NCBI RefSeq assembly: GCF_007830115.1
Contig: NZ_VLKP01000008.1
Location: 124,001-188,000, forward strand
Direction: 5' to 3'
From: Aerolutibacter ruishenii
GTDB lineage: Bacteria > Pseudomonadota > Gammaproteobacteria > Xanthomonadales > Xanthomonadaceae
DNA length: 64,000 nucleotides
Shown here: piece after piece, positions 37,381 to 45,509 of the stretch
Position numbering within the stretch: position 1 is the first letter of the stretch
Layout: each line of letters starts with the position of its first letter
Translations under genes and position numbers: made by a program
The notes under the pieces: model-generated
The model's database searches: none
What the model was told of the DNA's origin: nothing
What the model saw: the letters and a program-made list of their open reading frames with translations, nothing else

Positions 37381-37443
37381 CGTCAACGGCGCGCGAATGC
37401 GCCGCGGCGTATGCTCGGCGCACCGTCCAGCCGGAGTGCCGCC

Positions 37444-38226
37444 ATGTCCCGCCTTGCCGCTGCTGTCCTTGCGCTGCTGCTGATGCCCGCTGCACGTGCC
37501 GCCATGGTCGAGGAGCCGGTGGAATGGAGCGTGGGCAAGGACCGCTTCAGCGGTGTGCTCGTATACGACGACGCAGTGGCCACCAAACGCCCAGGATTGC
37601 TGATGGTGCCGGACTGGCGTGGCATCACCCCGCCCAACGTGGCCAAGGCCCGCGACATCGCCGGGCGTGATTACGTGGTGCTGGTGGCCGACATGTACGG
37701 CAAGGGCGTGCGGCCCAAGGATGACGCCGAGGCCCGTGAGCTGGTGACCCGGCTCTATGCCGACCCGGGTACGCTGAGGGCGCGCGCCACCAGGGCGCTG
37801 GAGGTCTTGCGCGCGCAGGCCGGCAAGGCGCCGATGGATACAGCGCGCATGGCCGCATTCGGCTACTGCTTCGGCGGCTCCACGGTGTTGGAACTCGCGC
37901 GCAGCGGCGCCGATCTTGCCGGCGTGGTGAGCTTCCACGGTGGCCTCTCCACGTCGCTCCCCGCGGCGCCCGGCACGCTGAAGGCCAGCGTGCTGGTGCT
38001 CAACGGGGCCGACGACAAGGGCACGGCGGGCGACATCGCCGGCTTCGAGAAGGAAATGAATGCCGCCGGCGCCGACTGGCAGTTCGTCAACTTCAGCGGT
38101 GCGGTGCACTGCTTCGCGCTGCCGCATGCCAACCGGCCGGGCTGCATGTACAACCCCCGTGCGGCCACCCGCTCGGAGCGGATGATGCGCGACTTCCTGG
38201 TCGAACGGTTCTCAGTGGCGCGGTGA
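37444..38226 (+). CDS. dienelactone hydrolase family protein, exported
   Basis: A 260-residue alpha/beta hydrolase with a signal peptide (residues 1-19, MPAARA). The catalytic nucleophile is in GYCFGG (Cys, as in dienelactone hydrolases), with the acid in NGADDKGT and His in GAVHCFALP. Such enzymes open lactones or esters; the substrate here is unknown, and export to the periplasm is unusual for the aromatic-degradation type. It follows murD2 by 63 bases in the same direction, yet the content gives no link to the wall genes. The ATG at 37444 is chosen over one at 37411 because it begins the signal. Confidence 0.86.
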   Translation: MSRLAAAVLALLLMPAARAAMVEEPVEWSVGKDRFSGVLVYDDAVATKRPGLLMVPDWRGITPPNVAKARDIAGRDYVVLVADMYGKGVRPKDDAEARELVTRLYADPGTLRARATRALEVLRAQAGKAPMDTARMAAFGYCFGGSTVLELARSGADLAGVVSFHGGLSTSLPAAPGTLKASVLVLNGADDKGTAGDIAGFEKEMNAAGADWQFVNFSGAVHCFALPHANRPGCMYNPRAATRSERMMRDFLVERFSVAR

Positions 38227-38250
38227 GGTACCGGGTCCGCCCGTGACGCC

Positions 38251-39252
38251 TCAGTGGTCGCGGCTGACCGCGTAGCGGGCCAACCCGCGCAGCGCGGCGA
38301 CGTAATCGTTGTCGTCCAGCCCGTCGAGTGACTGCTCGGCCAGGGCCGCATAGTCGCGGGCGCGCTGGCGGCTGTAACCCAGCCCATCGGTGGCGTGGAT
38401 CGCCGCCATCACCGCCGGCATCGCCGAGGTGTCGCCGTTCTCGATGGCGGCACGCAGCACCTGGCGGGTGGCTTCGTCACTGTGGCGGATGGCGTGGATG
38501 AGCGGCAGCGTGGCCTTGCCTTCGGCCAGGTCGTCGCCCAGGTTCTTGCCCAGCGTCTCGGCATCGGAGGCGTAGTCGAGCACGTCGTCGGCGATCTGGA
38601 ACGCATGGCCCAGGTTGAGTCCATAGTCGTGCAGCCTCTGTTGCATCGCCTCGTCCGCGCCGGCCAACAATGCCCCCAGGCGCGTCGCCGCGGCGAACAG
38701 CACCGCCGTCTTGCGCTCGATCACCCGCAGGTACGCGGGCTCGTCGGTGTCGGGGTTGCGCACGTGCAACAGTTGCAGCACCTCGCCCTCGGCAATGCGG
38801 TTGGTGGTGTCGGCCAGGATGCGCTGCACCGGCATGCTCTCAAGTTCCACCATCAGCTGGAAGCTGCGCGAGTACAGGAAGTCGCCCACCAGCACGCTGG
38901 CCGCGTTGCCCCACACCGCGTTGGCGGTCTTGCGGCCGCGGCGCAGGTCGGATTCGTCCACCACGTCGTCATGCAGCAGGGTCGAGGTGTGGATGAACTC
39001 CACCACTGCCGCCAGCTGGTGGGCGTCCGGCCCGCGATGGCCCAACGCGCCCGCCGCCAACAGCAGCAGCATCGGCCGCAGGCGCTTGCCGCCGGCACTG
39101 ACGATGTACTCGGCCACCTGGTTGATCAGCACCACGTCCGACGCCAGCCGTTGCCTGATCAACGCGTCCACCGCGGCCATGTCCTCCCGCGCCAGGGCCT
39201 GGACGCCATTCAGGTCGAGGGCGGGAGTGGGGGCCGGAGTGTCTGCGTGCAT
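38251..39252 (-). CDS. ispB: octaprenyl/polyprenyl diphosphate synthase IspB
   Basis: A 333-residue trans-prenyltransferase supplying the ubiquinone side chain. The first Asp-rich motif is LLHDDVVDESD, followed by RRGRKTANAVWGN; the second is DDVLDYASD. GKRLRPMLLLLAAGAL marks the substrate-binding Lys/Arg. Chain length cannot be fixed by sequence, but IspB (C40) is usual in this group. It is convergent with the dienelactone hydrolase gene and divergent from ssb. Confidence 0.92.
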   Translation of the reverse strand: MHADTPAPTPALDLNGVQALAREDMAAVDALIRQRLASDVVLINQVAEYIVSAGGKRLRPMLLLLAAGALGHRGPDAHQLAAVVEFIHTSTLLHDDVVDESDLRRGRKTANAVWGNAASVLVGDFLYSRSFQLMVELESMPVQRILADTTNRIAEGEVLQLLHVRNPDTDEPAYLRVIERKTAVLFAAATRLGALLAGADEAMQQRLHDYGLNLGHAFQIADDVLDYASDAETLGKNLGDDLAEGKATLPLIHAIRHSDEATRQVLRAAIENGDTSAMPAVMAAIHATDGLGYSRQRARDYAALAEQSLDGLDDNDYVAALRGLARYAVSRDH

Positions 39253-39368
39253 GGAATCTGGTGGCGGGAATGGGGCGCCAATTATAGGCCGTGGGCAGGG
39301 TCCCGGGCCGGTCGCGCCCGATTCCTACCCAGTACCGGGATGCCGTCCGATGGCGCCGGACCGACGGG

Positions 39369-39374
39369 TATACT
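39369..39374 (+). promoter_or_regulatory. -10 element of ssb
   Basis: TATACT lies 53 bases before the ssb ATG and matches the sigma-70 -10 box at five of six positions. No convincing -35 is seen at the normal distance. Confidence 0.4.
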
Positions 39375-39383
39375 GCAATGGCG

Positions 39384-39404
39384 GTCACCGGGCATGCCGG
39401 TGAC
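39384..39404 (+). promoter_or_regulatory. inverted repeat in the ssb leader
   Basis: GTCACCGG and CCGGTGAC form a perfect 8-base inverted repeat around GCATG, just downstream of the inferred ssb transcription start. It could be an operator or an mRNA hairpin. It does not match the LexA box. Confidence 0.4.
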
Positions 39405-39427
39405 AACCAGATAACAGGACAACATTC

Positions 39428-39907
39428 ATGGCACGTGGCATCAACAAGGTCATCCTGGTCGGCAACCTCGGTAACGATCCCGAAACCAAGTACACCCAGG
39501 GCGGCATGGCCATCACCACGATCAGCCTGGCCACGTCCCGCGCGTGGAAGGACAAGGACGGCAACCAGCAGGAAAAGACCGAATGGCATCGGGTCAAGCT
39601 GATGGGCCGGTTGGGCGAGATCGCCGGCGAATACCTGCGCAAGGGACGCCAGGTCTATATCGAGGGCCGGCTTGAGTACGGCTCCTACGAGAAGGACGGG
39701 GTAAAGCACTACACCACCGACGTGGTGGCCGATGAGATGCAGATGCTCGGCGGCACTGGCGAAGGCCGTGGTGAACCACGTGCGGAGCGCAGCGAGCGCC
39801 CGTCGCGTCCGCCGATGCGCCAGGAGTCCGCGCCGCGCCGCGAGGCCCCGCCGGCCCGCGAGGCCAACTTCGCCGATGATTTCGCGGACGACGATATTCC
39901 TTTTTAA
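39428..39907 (+). CDS. ssb: single-stranded DNA-binding protein
   Basis: A 159-residue SSB. The OB fold spans residues 1-110 ([70 protein letters not shown]). A short Pro/Arg/Glu linker leads to the acidic tail [10 protein letters not shown], which binds replication and repair partners. Length is at the short end for gammaproteobacteria (E. coli 178) because the linker is shorter. It is a single gene with a strong terminator after it. Confidence 0.96.
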   Translation: MARGINKVILVGNLGNDPETKYTQGGMAITTISLATSRAWKDKDGNQQEKTEWHRVKLMGRLGEIAGEYLRKGRQVYIEGRLEYGSYEKDGVKHYTTDVVADEMQMLGGTGEGRGEPRAERSERPSRPPMRQESAPRREAPPAREANFADDFADDDIPF

Positions 39908-39954
39908 AAGCTACGTCTGAATACGTGGACTCCGGTAACAAGGAGTTCCAATGG

Positions 39955-39982
39955 AAAACGGCGCCGTGACAGGCGCCGTTTT
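39955..39982. terminator. bidirectional terminator between ssb and the peptide transporter gene
   Basis: A perfect 11-bp inverted repeat, AAAACGGCGCC/GGCGCCGTTTT, around GTGACA. T-runs of four lie at the outer ends of both strands, so it can terminate ssb (rightward) and the convergent transporter gene (leftward). Confidence 0.85.
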
Positions 39983-40011
39983 CACATCAGTCATCGCAGT
40001 CGAAGCGGTGC

Positions 40012-41589
40012 TCAGTCCCGCACCAGCCGCTTCAGCAGCGGCGTGGCGAGGAACAACAGCACGCCCGCGCCCAAACCGATCCACATCATCTTGCTGAAGA
40101 CACCGCCGTACACCGCCAGCGCCTCCGCACGGCTGGCCTCGGGGGCGATCTGCGCCCACGTGCCCATGCGGCCGGCGATGATTTCGCCAAAGGCCGAGAA
40201 CAGGAACCATGCCCCCATCATCATGCCCACGGCGCGCGGGATGGACAGCGACGTCACCGCCGCCAGGCCCACCGGCGACAGCACCATCTCGCCCAGCACC
40301 AGTACGAAGTAGGCCAGGATCATCCACCACAGGCTGACCGTCGCGCTATCCCCGGCGTTGCCCGCGGCGAACGCCAGCACGCCAAACGCCAGGCCGCAGA
40401 ACACAAGACCCCATGCGAACTTCGCCGGGTAGCTCGGATTCAGGCCGACCTTGTCCAGGCGCGGCCAGATCCAGGCGAAAACCGGACTCAGCGCGATCAC
40501 GAACAGCGCGCCAATGGCCGTGGTCTGGCCGGCGGTCCATTCGATGCCGAAGGTGGTGCGGTCCATCACGCGGTCGGCCATCGCCACCCACGGCCCGTAG
40601 GTCTGCTCGTACAGGCCCCAGAACAGCGCGCTGACCGTGATCAGGGTCATCAGCATGATCATCCGACCCTTCTCGGCATGGCTGATGCCGGAAAACAGCA
40701 GGCGGATGAACCAGATGTACAACGCCGCGCCCAGCAGCACGGCCACGACTTCGGTCAGGGTGACCTCATGGCCGCCGAACAGCGCCGACAACGGACCGAA
40801 GTCGATGCGGGTCTGCAGCACCTGCCACACCACCACGGTCAGCAGCAGGCCGCCAAGGTAGATCACCCATTCGCGCGACAGGCCGCCAAACACCGGTGCC
40901 CTGAGCAGTTCCGGGTCTGCCGGCTCTGCATGGCCCAGCAGGTGCTTGCGGCCCCACATGAACTGGACCAGCCCCAGCGCCATCATCACGCCTGCCAGGG
41001 CGAAGCCGTAGCCCCAGCCGATCTTCTCACCGATCCACGCCACGATCAGCGACGACAGGAACGCGCCGACGTTGATGCCCATGTAGAAGATGGTGAACCC
41101 CGAGTCGCGCCGCGGGTCGTTGGGGGCGTACAGCCGGCCGACGATGGTGGAGATGTTCGGCTTGAGGAAGCCCACGCCCACGCCGATCAGCGCCAGCGAG
41201 AAGTACATCACCTGCACCGCGAATGCATCCTGTTGTCCCGCCCCCTGCACGCCGGCAGCCGCATGGCCGGTGTACGCCATGCCCAGTTGCCCCAGCACCA
41301 GCAGCACGCCGCCGAACACCACGGCCTTGCGCATGCCCAGGTATTTGTCCGCCAGCAGGCCGCCCAGTAACGGCAATGCGTACGCCAGGCCGGCATAGGT
41401 GCCCAGCAGCAGGTAGCCATCGGTGTCGGAGAACAGGTGGTGCTTGGTGAGGTACAGGAACAGCAACGCCTTCATGCCATAGAAGGCAAAGCGCTCCCAC
41501 ATCTCGGTGAGGAAGCACACGTACAGGCCCTTGGGATGGCCCATGAACTCGCCCGTTGAGGGCAGGGATGCGGCGGTGGTGGCGGTCAC
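40012..41589 (-). CDS. POT family proton-dependent oligopeptide transporter
   Basis: A 525-residue inner-membrane transporter with 12-14 helices, importing di- and tripeptides with protons. The first helix carries the POT motif ExxER in EMWERFAFYGMKALL; later KPNISTIVGRLY and FTIFYMGINVGAF match the PTR2 signatures. I chose GTG at 41589, preceded at six bases by GGAG; a TTG at 41610 is an alternative. It is divergent from the S9 peptidase gene, so peptide import and hydrolysis may be functionally paired. Confidence 0.92.
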   Translation of the reverse strand: MTATTAASLPSTGEFMGHPKGLYVCFLTEMWERFAFYGMKALLFLYLTKHHLFSDTDGYLLLGTYAGLAYALPLLGGLLADKYLGMRKAVVFGGVLLVLGQLGMAYTGHAAAGVQGAGQQDAFAVQVMYFSLALIGVGVGFLKPNISTIVGRLYAPNDPRRDSGFTIFYMGINVGAFLSSLIVAWIGEKIGWGYGFALAGVMMALGLVQFMWGRKHLLGHAEPADPELLRAPVFGGLSREWVIYLGGLLLTVVVWQVLQTRIDFGPLSALFGGHEVTLTEVVAVLLGAALYIWFIRLLFSGISHAEKGRMIMLMTLITVSALFWGLYEQTYGPWVAMADRVMDRTTFGIEWTAGQTTAIGALFVIALSPVFAWIWPRLDKVGLNPSYPAKFAWGLVFCGLAFGVLAFAAGNAGDSATVSLWWMILAYFVLVLGEMVLSPVGLAAVTSLSIPRAVGMMMGAWFLFSAFGEIIAGRMGTWAQIAPEASRAEALAVYGGVFSKMMWIGLGAGVLLFLATPLLKRLVRD

Positions 41590-41765
41590 GCGGAACTCCG
41601 GGCCAGGCAATCGCGCGAGTATAGCCGGAGGCTACTGGCGCTCCGCGCGCTGCCCAGTCCTCGCGCGCGCCGCTTTGCTGCAGTTGCAGCATCGTGTGTC
41701 CGCTTTGCGAAGGCGGGTCGCGAGGGCCTACCATCGCGTTTTCGCCTGTCTGGGACCCACGCCCC

Positions 41766-43832
41766 ATGAAGCTTCGCCACGCACTCCTGCCGTTGCTGGT
41801 CGCAACCGCCCTGTCCGCCAACGCCGCCCCGCGTGGTCTCGATGTCCGCGACCTCGCGGCCATGGACCGGGTGTCCTCCCCAGCCCTGTCCCCCAACGGC
41901 CGCATGGTGGTATTCGCCAAGCGCGTGGCCGACCTGCCGGCCAACAAGTCCTCCACCTCGCTGTGGATCGAGGACCTGTTTGCACGCGATGCCGCCCCGC
42001 CCAAGCAGCTGACGCCGGACGGATGGAACGTCAATTCCCCGGCCTTCTCGCCGGATGGCAAGACCGTCTACTTCCTCAGCGGCAAGTCCGGCTCATCGCA
42101 GCTGTATGCGATTCCTGCCGCGGGTGGCACGCCCCGCCAGGTCACCGACATTCCGGCCGACGTGGGTGGGTTCCAGCTCTCGCCTGACGGCAAGCGCGTG
42201 GCGTTCAACACCGAGGCGTTCGTGGATTGCGGTACGGACCTGGCGTGCACCAGGCAGCGCATGGACAAGGCCGGCGAGCGCAAGAGCACCGGGCAGGTGT
42301 TCGACCGCATGTTCATCCGCCACTGGGATGCGTGGAACGACGGTCGCCTCAACCGCGTGTTCGTGGCCGCGCTGCCGGCGGCGGGCAAGTCGGCGGTGAC
42401 CGCTGCGACCCTGGTGGGGGGCGATGTGCTGGGCGACGTGCCGTCGCGTCCGTTTGGCGACAGCAGCGAATACACCTGGGCGCCCAACGGCAAGACGCTG
42501 GTGCTGAGCGCGCGCGTGGCCGATCGTGCCGAGCCATGGTCCACCAACTTCGACCTGTACCAGGTCAACGCCGATGGCAGCGGCAAGGCGCGCAACCTCA
42601 CCGCCGGGAACCCGGCATGGGACACCGGTGCCGTGTTCGCGCGCAACGGACACAAGCTGTACTACCGCGCCATGAAGCGACCCGGCTTCGAGGCCGACCG
42701 CTTCGCGCTGATGGAACTGGACCTGGCCAGCGGCAAGCGTAGGGAGATCGCACCCAAGTGGGACCGCTCGGCCGACAGCATCACGCTCTCCGCCGATGGC
42801 CAGACCATCTACACGCCGGCCGGTGACATGGGCCAGCATCCCCTGTTCGCGGTGCACGTGGCGAGCGGCGGCGTGACCCAACTGGTCGGCGACGGCTCCA
42901 TCGGCTCGGTGCAGCTGGCCGGCCCGACCCTGGCCTTCACCCGCAACAGCCTCAAGAGCGGCGACCAGGTCATGACCGGCGGCATCAACGGCGCACCACT
43001 GCGCGCCGTCACGCCCAGCGCGGGCGAGATGCTCAAGGACGTGACCTTCGGCGACTTCGAGCAGTTCAGCTTCAAGGGCTGGAACGGCGACACCGTTTAC
43101 GGCTATGTGGTCAAGCCGTGGAATTACGAGGAAGGCAAGAAGTACCCGGTGGCGTTCCTGATCCACGGTGGCCCGCAGGGCAGCTTCGGCAACGGCTGGA
43201 GTTACCGCTGGAACCCGCAGACCTACACCGGCCAGGGCTACGTGGCGGTGATGATCGACTTCCACGGCTCCACCGGCTACGGCCAGGCCTTCACCGATTC
43301 CATCAGCCAGCACTGGGGTGACCGCCCGCTGGAAGACCTGCAGAAGGGCTGGGCCGCCGCGCAGAAGAAGTATGACTTCATCGACGGCGACAAGGCCTGC
43401 GCGCTGGGCGCCAGCTACGGCGGCTTCATGGTCAACTGGATCGCCGGCAACTGGAACCAGCCGTGGAAGTGCCTGGTCAACCACGACGGCGTGTTCGACC
43501 AGCGCATGATGGGCTACGCCACCGAGGAGCTGTGGTTCACCGAATGGGAGCAGGGCGGTACGCCGTACGACGTGCCGAAGAGCTATGAGCAGTTCAACCC
43601 GGTCAACCACGTCAAGGACTGGAAGAAGCCGATGCTGGTGATCCACGGCCAGCAGGACTTCCGCATCCCGGTGGAGCAGGGCATCGCCGCCTTCACCGCG
43701 CTGCAGCGCCAGGGCATCGACTCGCAGTTCCTGTATTTCCCCGATGAGAACCACTGGGTGCTGAAGCCGCAGAACAGCATCCAGTGGCATGACACGGTCA
43801 ATGCCTGGCTGAAGAAGCACCTCGGCCAGTAA
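41766..43832 (+). CDS. S9 family prolyl oligopeptidase-type peptidase, exported
   Basis: A 688-residue serine peptidase with a signal peptide (residues 1-20, ending SANA). Residues 25-400 form a beta-propeller of WD-like repeats (SPNGRMVVFAKRV, SPDGKTVYFLSG, SPDGKRVAFNTE). The C-terminal alpha/beta-hydrolase domain has HGGPQGSFGN, nucleophile Ser550 in GASYGGFM, Asp in HGQQDFRIPVEQ and His in DENHWVL. This is the dipeptidyl peptidase/acylaminoacyl peptidase pattern (DPP5-like). In the periplasm it would release dipeptides that the divergent POT transporter could import. Confidence 0.92.
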   Translation: MKLRHALLPLLVATALSANAAPRGLDVRDLAAMDRVSSPALSPNGRMVVFAKRVADLPANKSSTSLWIEDLFARDAAPPKQLTPDGWNVNSPAFSPDGKTVYFLSGKSGSSQLYAIPAAGGTPRQVTDIPADVGGFQLSPDGKRVAFNTEAFVDCGTDLACTRQRMDKAGERKSTGQVFDRMFIRHWDAWNDGRLNRVFVAALPAAGKSAVTAATLVGGDVLGDVPSRPFGDSSEYTWAPNGKTLVLSARVADRAEPWSTNFDLYQVNADGSGKARNLTAGNPAWDTGAVFARNGHKLYYRAMKRPGFEADRFALMELDLASGKRREIAPKWDRSADSITLSADGQTIYTPAGDMGQHPLFAVHVASGGVTQLVGDGSIGSVQLAGPTLAFTRNSLKSGDQVMTGGINGAPLRAVTPSAGEMLKDVTFGDFEQFSFKGWNGDTVYGYVVKPWNYEEGKKYPVAFLIHGGPQGSFGNGWSYRWNPQTYTGQGYVAVMIDFHGSTGYGQAFTDSISQHWGDRPLEDLQKGWAAAQKKYDFIDGDKACALGASYGGFMVNWIAGNWNQPWKCLVNHDGVFDQRMMGYATEELWFTEWEQGGTPYDVPKSYEQFNPVNHVKDWKKPMLVIHGQQDFRIPVEQGIAAFTALQRQGIDSQFLYFPDENHWVLKPQNSIQWHDTVNAWLKKHLGQ

Positions 43833-43841
43833 TCCATTGAA

Positions 43842-43881
43842 AAGCCTGGTCCGGGCGGTCGCCCGGGCCAGGCTTCAGTTT
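43842..43881 (+). terminator. terminator of the S9 peptidase gene
   Basis: A 16-base arm (43842-43857) and its complement (43860-43875) surround GT, with one G-U pair; the stem begins AAGCCTGG and ends CCAGGCTT and is followed by CAGTTTTC. It lies 10 bases past the stop. Confidence 0.8.
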
Positions 43882-43933
43882 TCGCCGCGTCGGCCGTTGA
43901 TGGGGCCAAGCCCCCCGCTGCCCCGGACGCCAC

Positions 43934-45238
43934 GTGATCGTGCCCGTCGCCCCCGACACCCAGCCCATGCCCCTGGCCGCCCCGGGCATCCTGCTGGTGG
44001 ACAACTCACCGTCCTTTGCACGGATGGTCGCGACGCGGGTGGGCGAGCGCCTGGGCCTGCCCGTGACGGTCGCGGGTACGCTGGCCGAGGCGCAACGGCA
44101 CTTGCTTGACCCGGGGCGCTATTTCCTTGCGCTCACCGGCCTGGTGCTGGCGGACGCCGATTCGGATGCCATCCTCGACTACTTTGCCGGGACCGGTGTC
44201 CCGACCGTCGTGGTGTCCGGCGTGTATGACGATGAAGTCCGCCAGCGCGTGCTGGGACGCAACATCGTCGACTGCGTACTGAAGAACACGCCGGACAGCG
44301 TCGATTACCTGGTGTGGCTTGCGCGACGCCTTGAGCGCAATCGGCACATCGCCGCACTGGTGGTTGACGACTCGCAGGCGGCGCGCGCGCTGGCGACGTC
44401 GATGCTGAAGCTGTATGGCTTCGATGTCCTGGAGGCGGCCGACGGCGAGTCCGCGTTGCGTGTCATCGCCAGCAATCCCCGCGTCCGCATGCTCATCACC
44501 GACTTCGAAATGCCGGGCATGAACGGACTGGAACTGGTGCGGCGCATCCGCGCCCTGCATGCCCGCGACCACCTGGCGATCATTGGCGTGTCCGGCAGCG
44601 ACAGCCAGTCGTTGGTGGCGCAGTTCCTGAAAAACGGCGCCAATGATTTCCTGCACAAACCCTGGTCGCGCGAGGAGTTCTTTTGCCGCGTTTCGCAGAA
44701 CGTGGACAACCTTGAGTTGATCGGCACGCTGCACGACCTTGCCACCAGGGACTTCCTCACGGGCCTGCCCAACCGGCGCCACTTCTTCGATCGCGGCGTC
44801 CAGATGTTTTCCGGCGCGCGCAAGCAGGGGCTTGTCGTGGCAATGCTGGACATCGACCACTTCAAGCACGTCAACGACACCTACGGCCACGATGTGGGTG
44901 ACATCGCGATCCAGGCCGTGGCCGGCGCGGTCACGCGCCATGCGCGAGCCCAGGACTTGCCGGCGCGTTTCGGTGGCGAGGAGTTCGTGCTGATCGCACC
45001 GGGCCTGTCCGCCGACGAGGCCGTGGCATCGCTCGAACGGTTGCGCGCCTCGATCGAGGCCACGTGCATTCCCTTGCCGGACGGCCGCCACATCACCGTG
45101 ACGGTGAGCATCGGAGTATGCCTGAGCGGAGAAAGCCTGTCGGCGATGATGTCCGAGGCGGATCGCTGCCTGTACGTCGCCAAGGCCAGCGGACGCAACC
45201 GGGTCGAGGTACGACTCCCCGTGGACTGCCCGGGCTGA
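43934..45238 (+). CDS. REC-REC-GGDEF diguanylate cyclase (PleD-like)
   Basis: A 434-residue response regulator making cyclic di-GMP. Receiver 1 (residues 17-130) has the acidic start ILLVDNSPS but Gly69 where the phosphorylated Asp should be (FLALTGLVLAD). Receiver 2 (138-260) is complete, with VVDDSQ, phosphoacceptor Asp190 in LITDFEMPGMNG and Lys in HKPW. The GGDEF domain (270-430) has TRDFLTGLPNRRHF and active site GGEEF (347-351), with the inhibitory I-site RAQD (338-341) five residues before it. Start is GTG at 43934; ATG at 43967 is possible. No histidine kinase is adjacent. Confidence 0.92.
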   Translation: MIVPVAPDTQPMPLAAPGILLVDNSPSFARMVATRVGERLGLPVTVAGTLAEAQRHLLDPGRYFLALTGLVLADADSDAILDYFAGTGVPTVVVSGVYDDEVRQRVLGRNIVDCVLKNTPDSVDYLVWLARRLERNRHIAALVVDDSQAARALATSMLKLYGFDVLEAADGESALRVIASNPRVRMLITDFEMPGMNGLELVRRIRALHARDHLAIIGVSGSDSQSLVAQFLKNGANDFLHKPWSREEFFCRVSQNVDNLELIGTLHDLATRDFLTGLPNRRHFFDRGVQMFSGARKQGLVVAMLDIDHFKHVNDTYGHDVGDIAIQAVAGAVTRHARAQDLPARFGGEEFVLIAPGLSADEAVASLERLRASIEATCIPLPDGRHITVTVSIGVCLSGESLSAMMSEADRCLYVAKASGRNRVEVRLPVDCPG

Positions 45239-45250
45239 CCGCCATGAGAA

Positions 45251-45270
45251 GGGCCCGGTTTCCCGGGCCC
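45251..45270. terminator. hairpin between convergent cyclase and DUF466 genes
   Basis: GGGCCCGG and CCGGGCCC pair around TTTC in the 40-base gap between two convergent genes. No extended T-run is present. Confidence 0.55.
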
Positions 45271-45278
45271 CGTGTGTC

Positions 45279-45509
45279 TCAACAGCAGCGGAATCCGCCG
45301 CCTCCATAGCGCGCGTCCTGCCGTTGCCGGAAGAACGTGGCGTAGTCGGGGATGGGGCGTTCCGGATGCTTCTCCATCAAGTGCCGCACGTAGTTGTCGT
45401 AGTCCGGGATTCCACAGCACAGCCGCGCGGTCTGCACCAGTCGCCGCCACACGCGGCGCAGCTGCTGGTGCTCGCCGGCGGGGACCAGGGCGGTGCCGGT
45501 GGTGGCCAT
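45279..45509 (-). CDS. YbdD/YjiX family (DUF466) small protein
   Basis: A 76-residue protein of the YbdD/YjiX family: [23 protein letters not shown] and [24 protein letters not shown] with a Cys pair at its end. Homologues are encoded right after CstA/BtsT-type transporters and are thought to be required for their activity. The ATG at 45509 shares one base with the cstA stop (TGATG), showing translational coupling. Confidence 0.9.
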   Translation of the reverse strand: MATTGTALVPAGEHQQLRRVWRRLVQTARLCCGIPDYDNYVRHLMEKHPERPIPDYATFFRQRQDARYGGGGFRCC

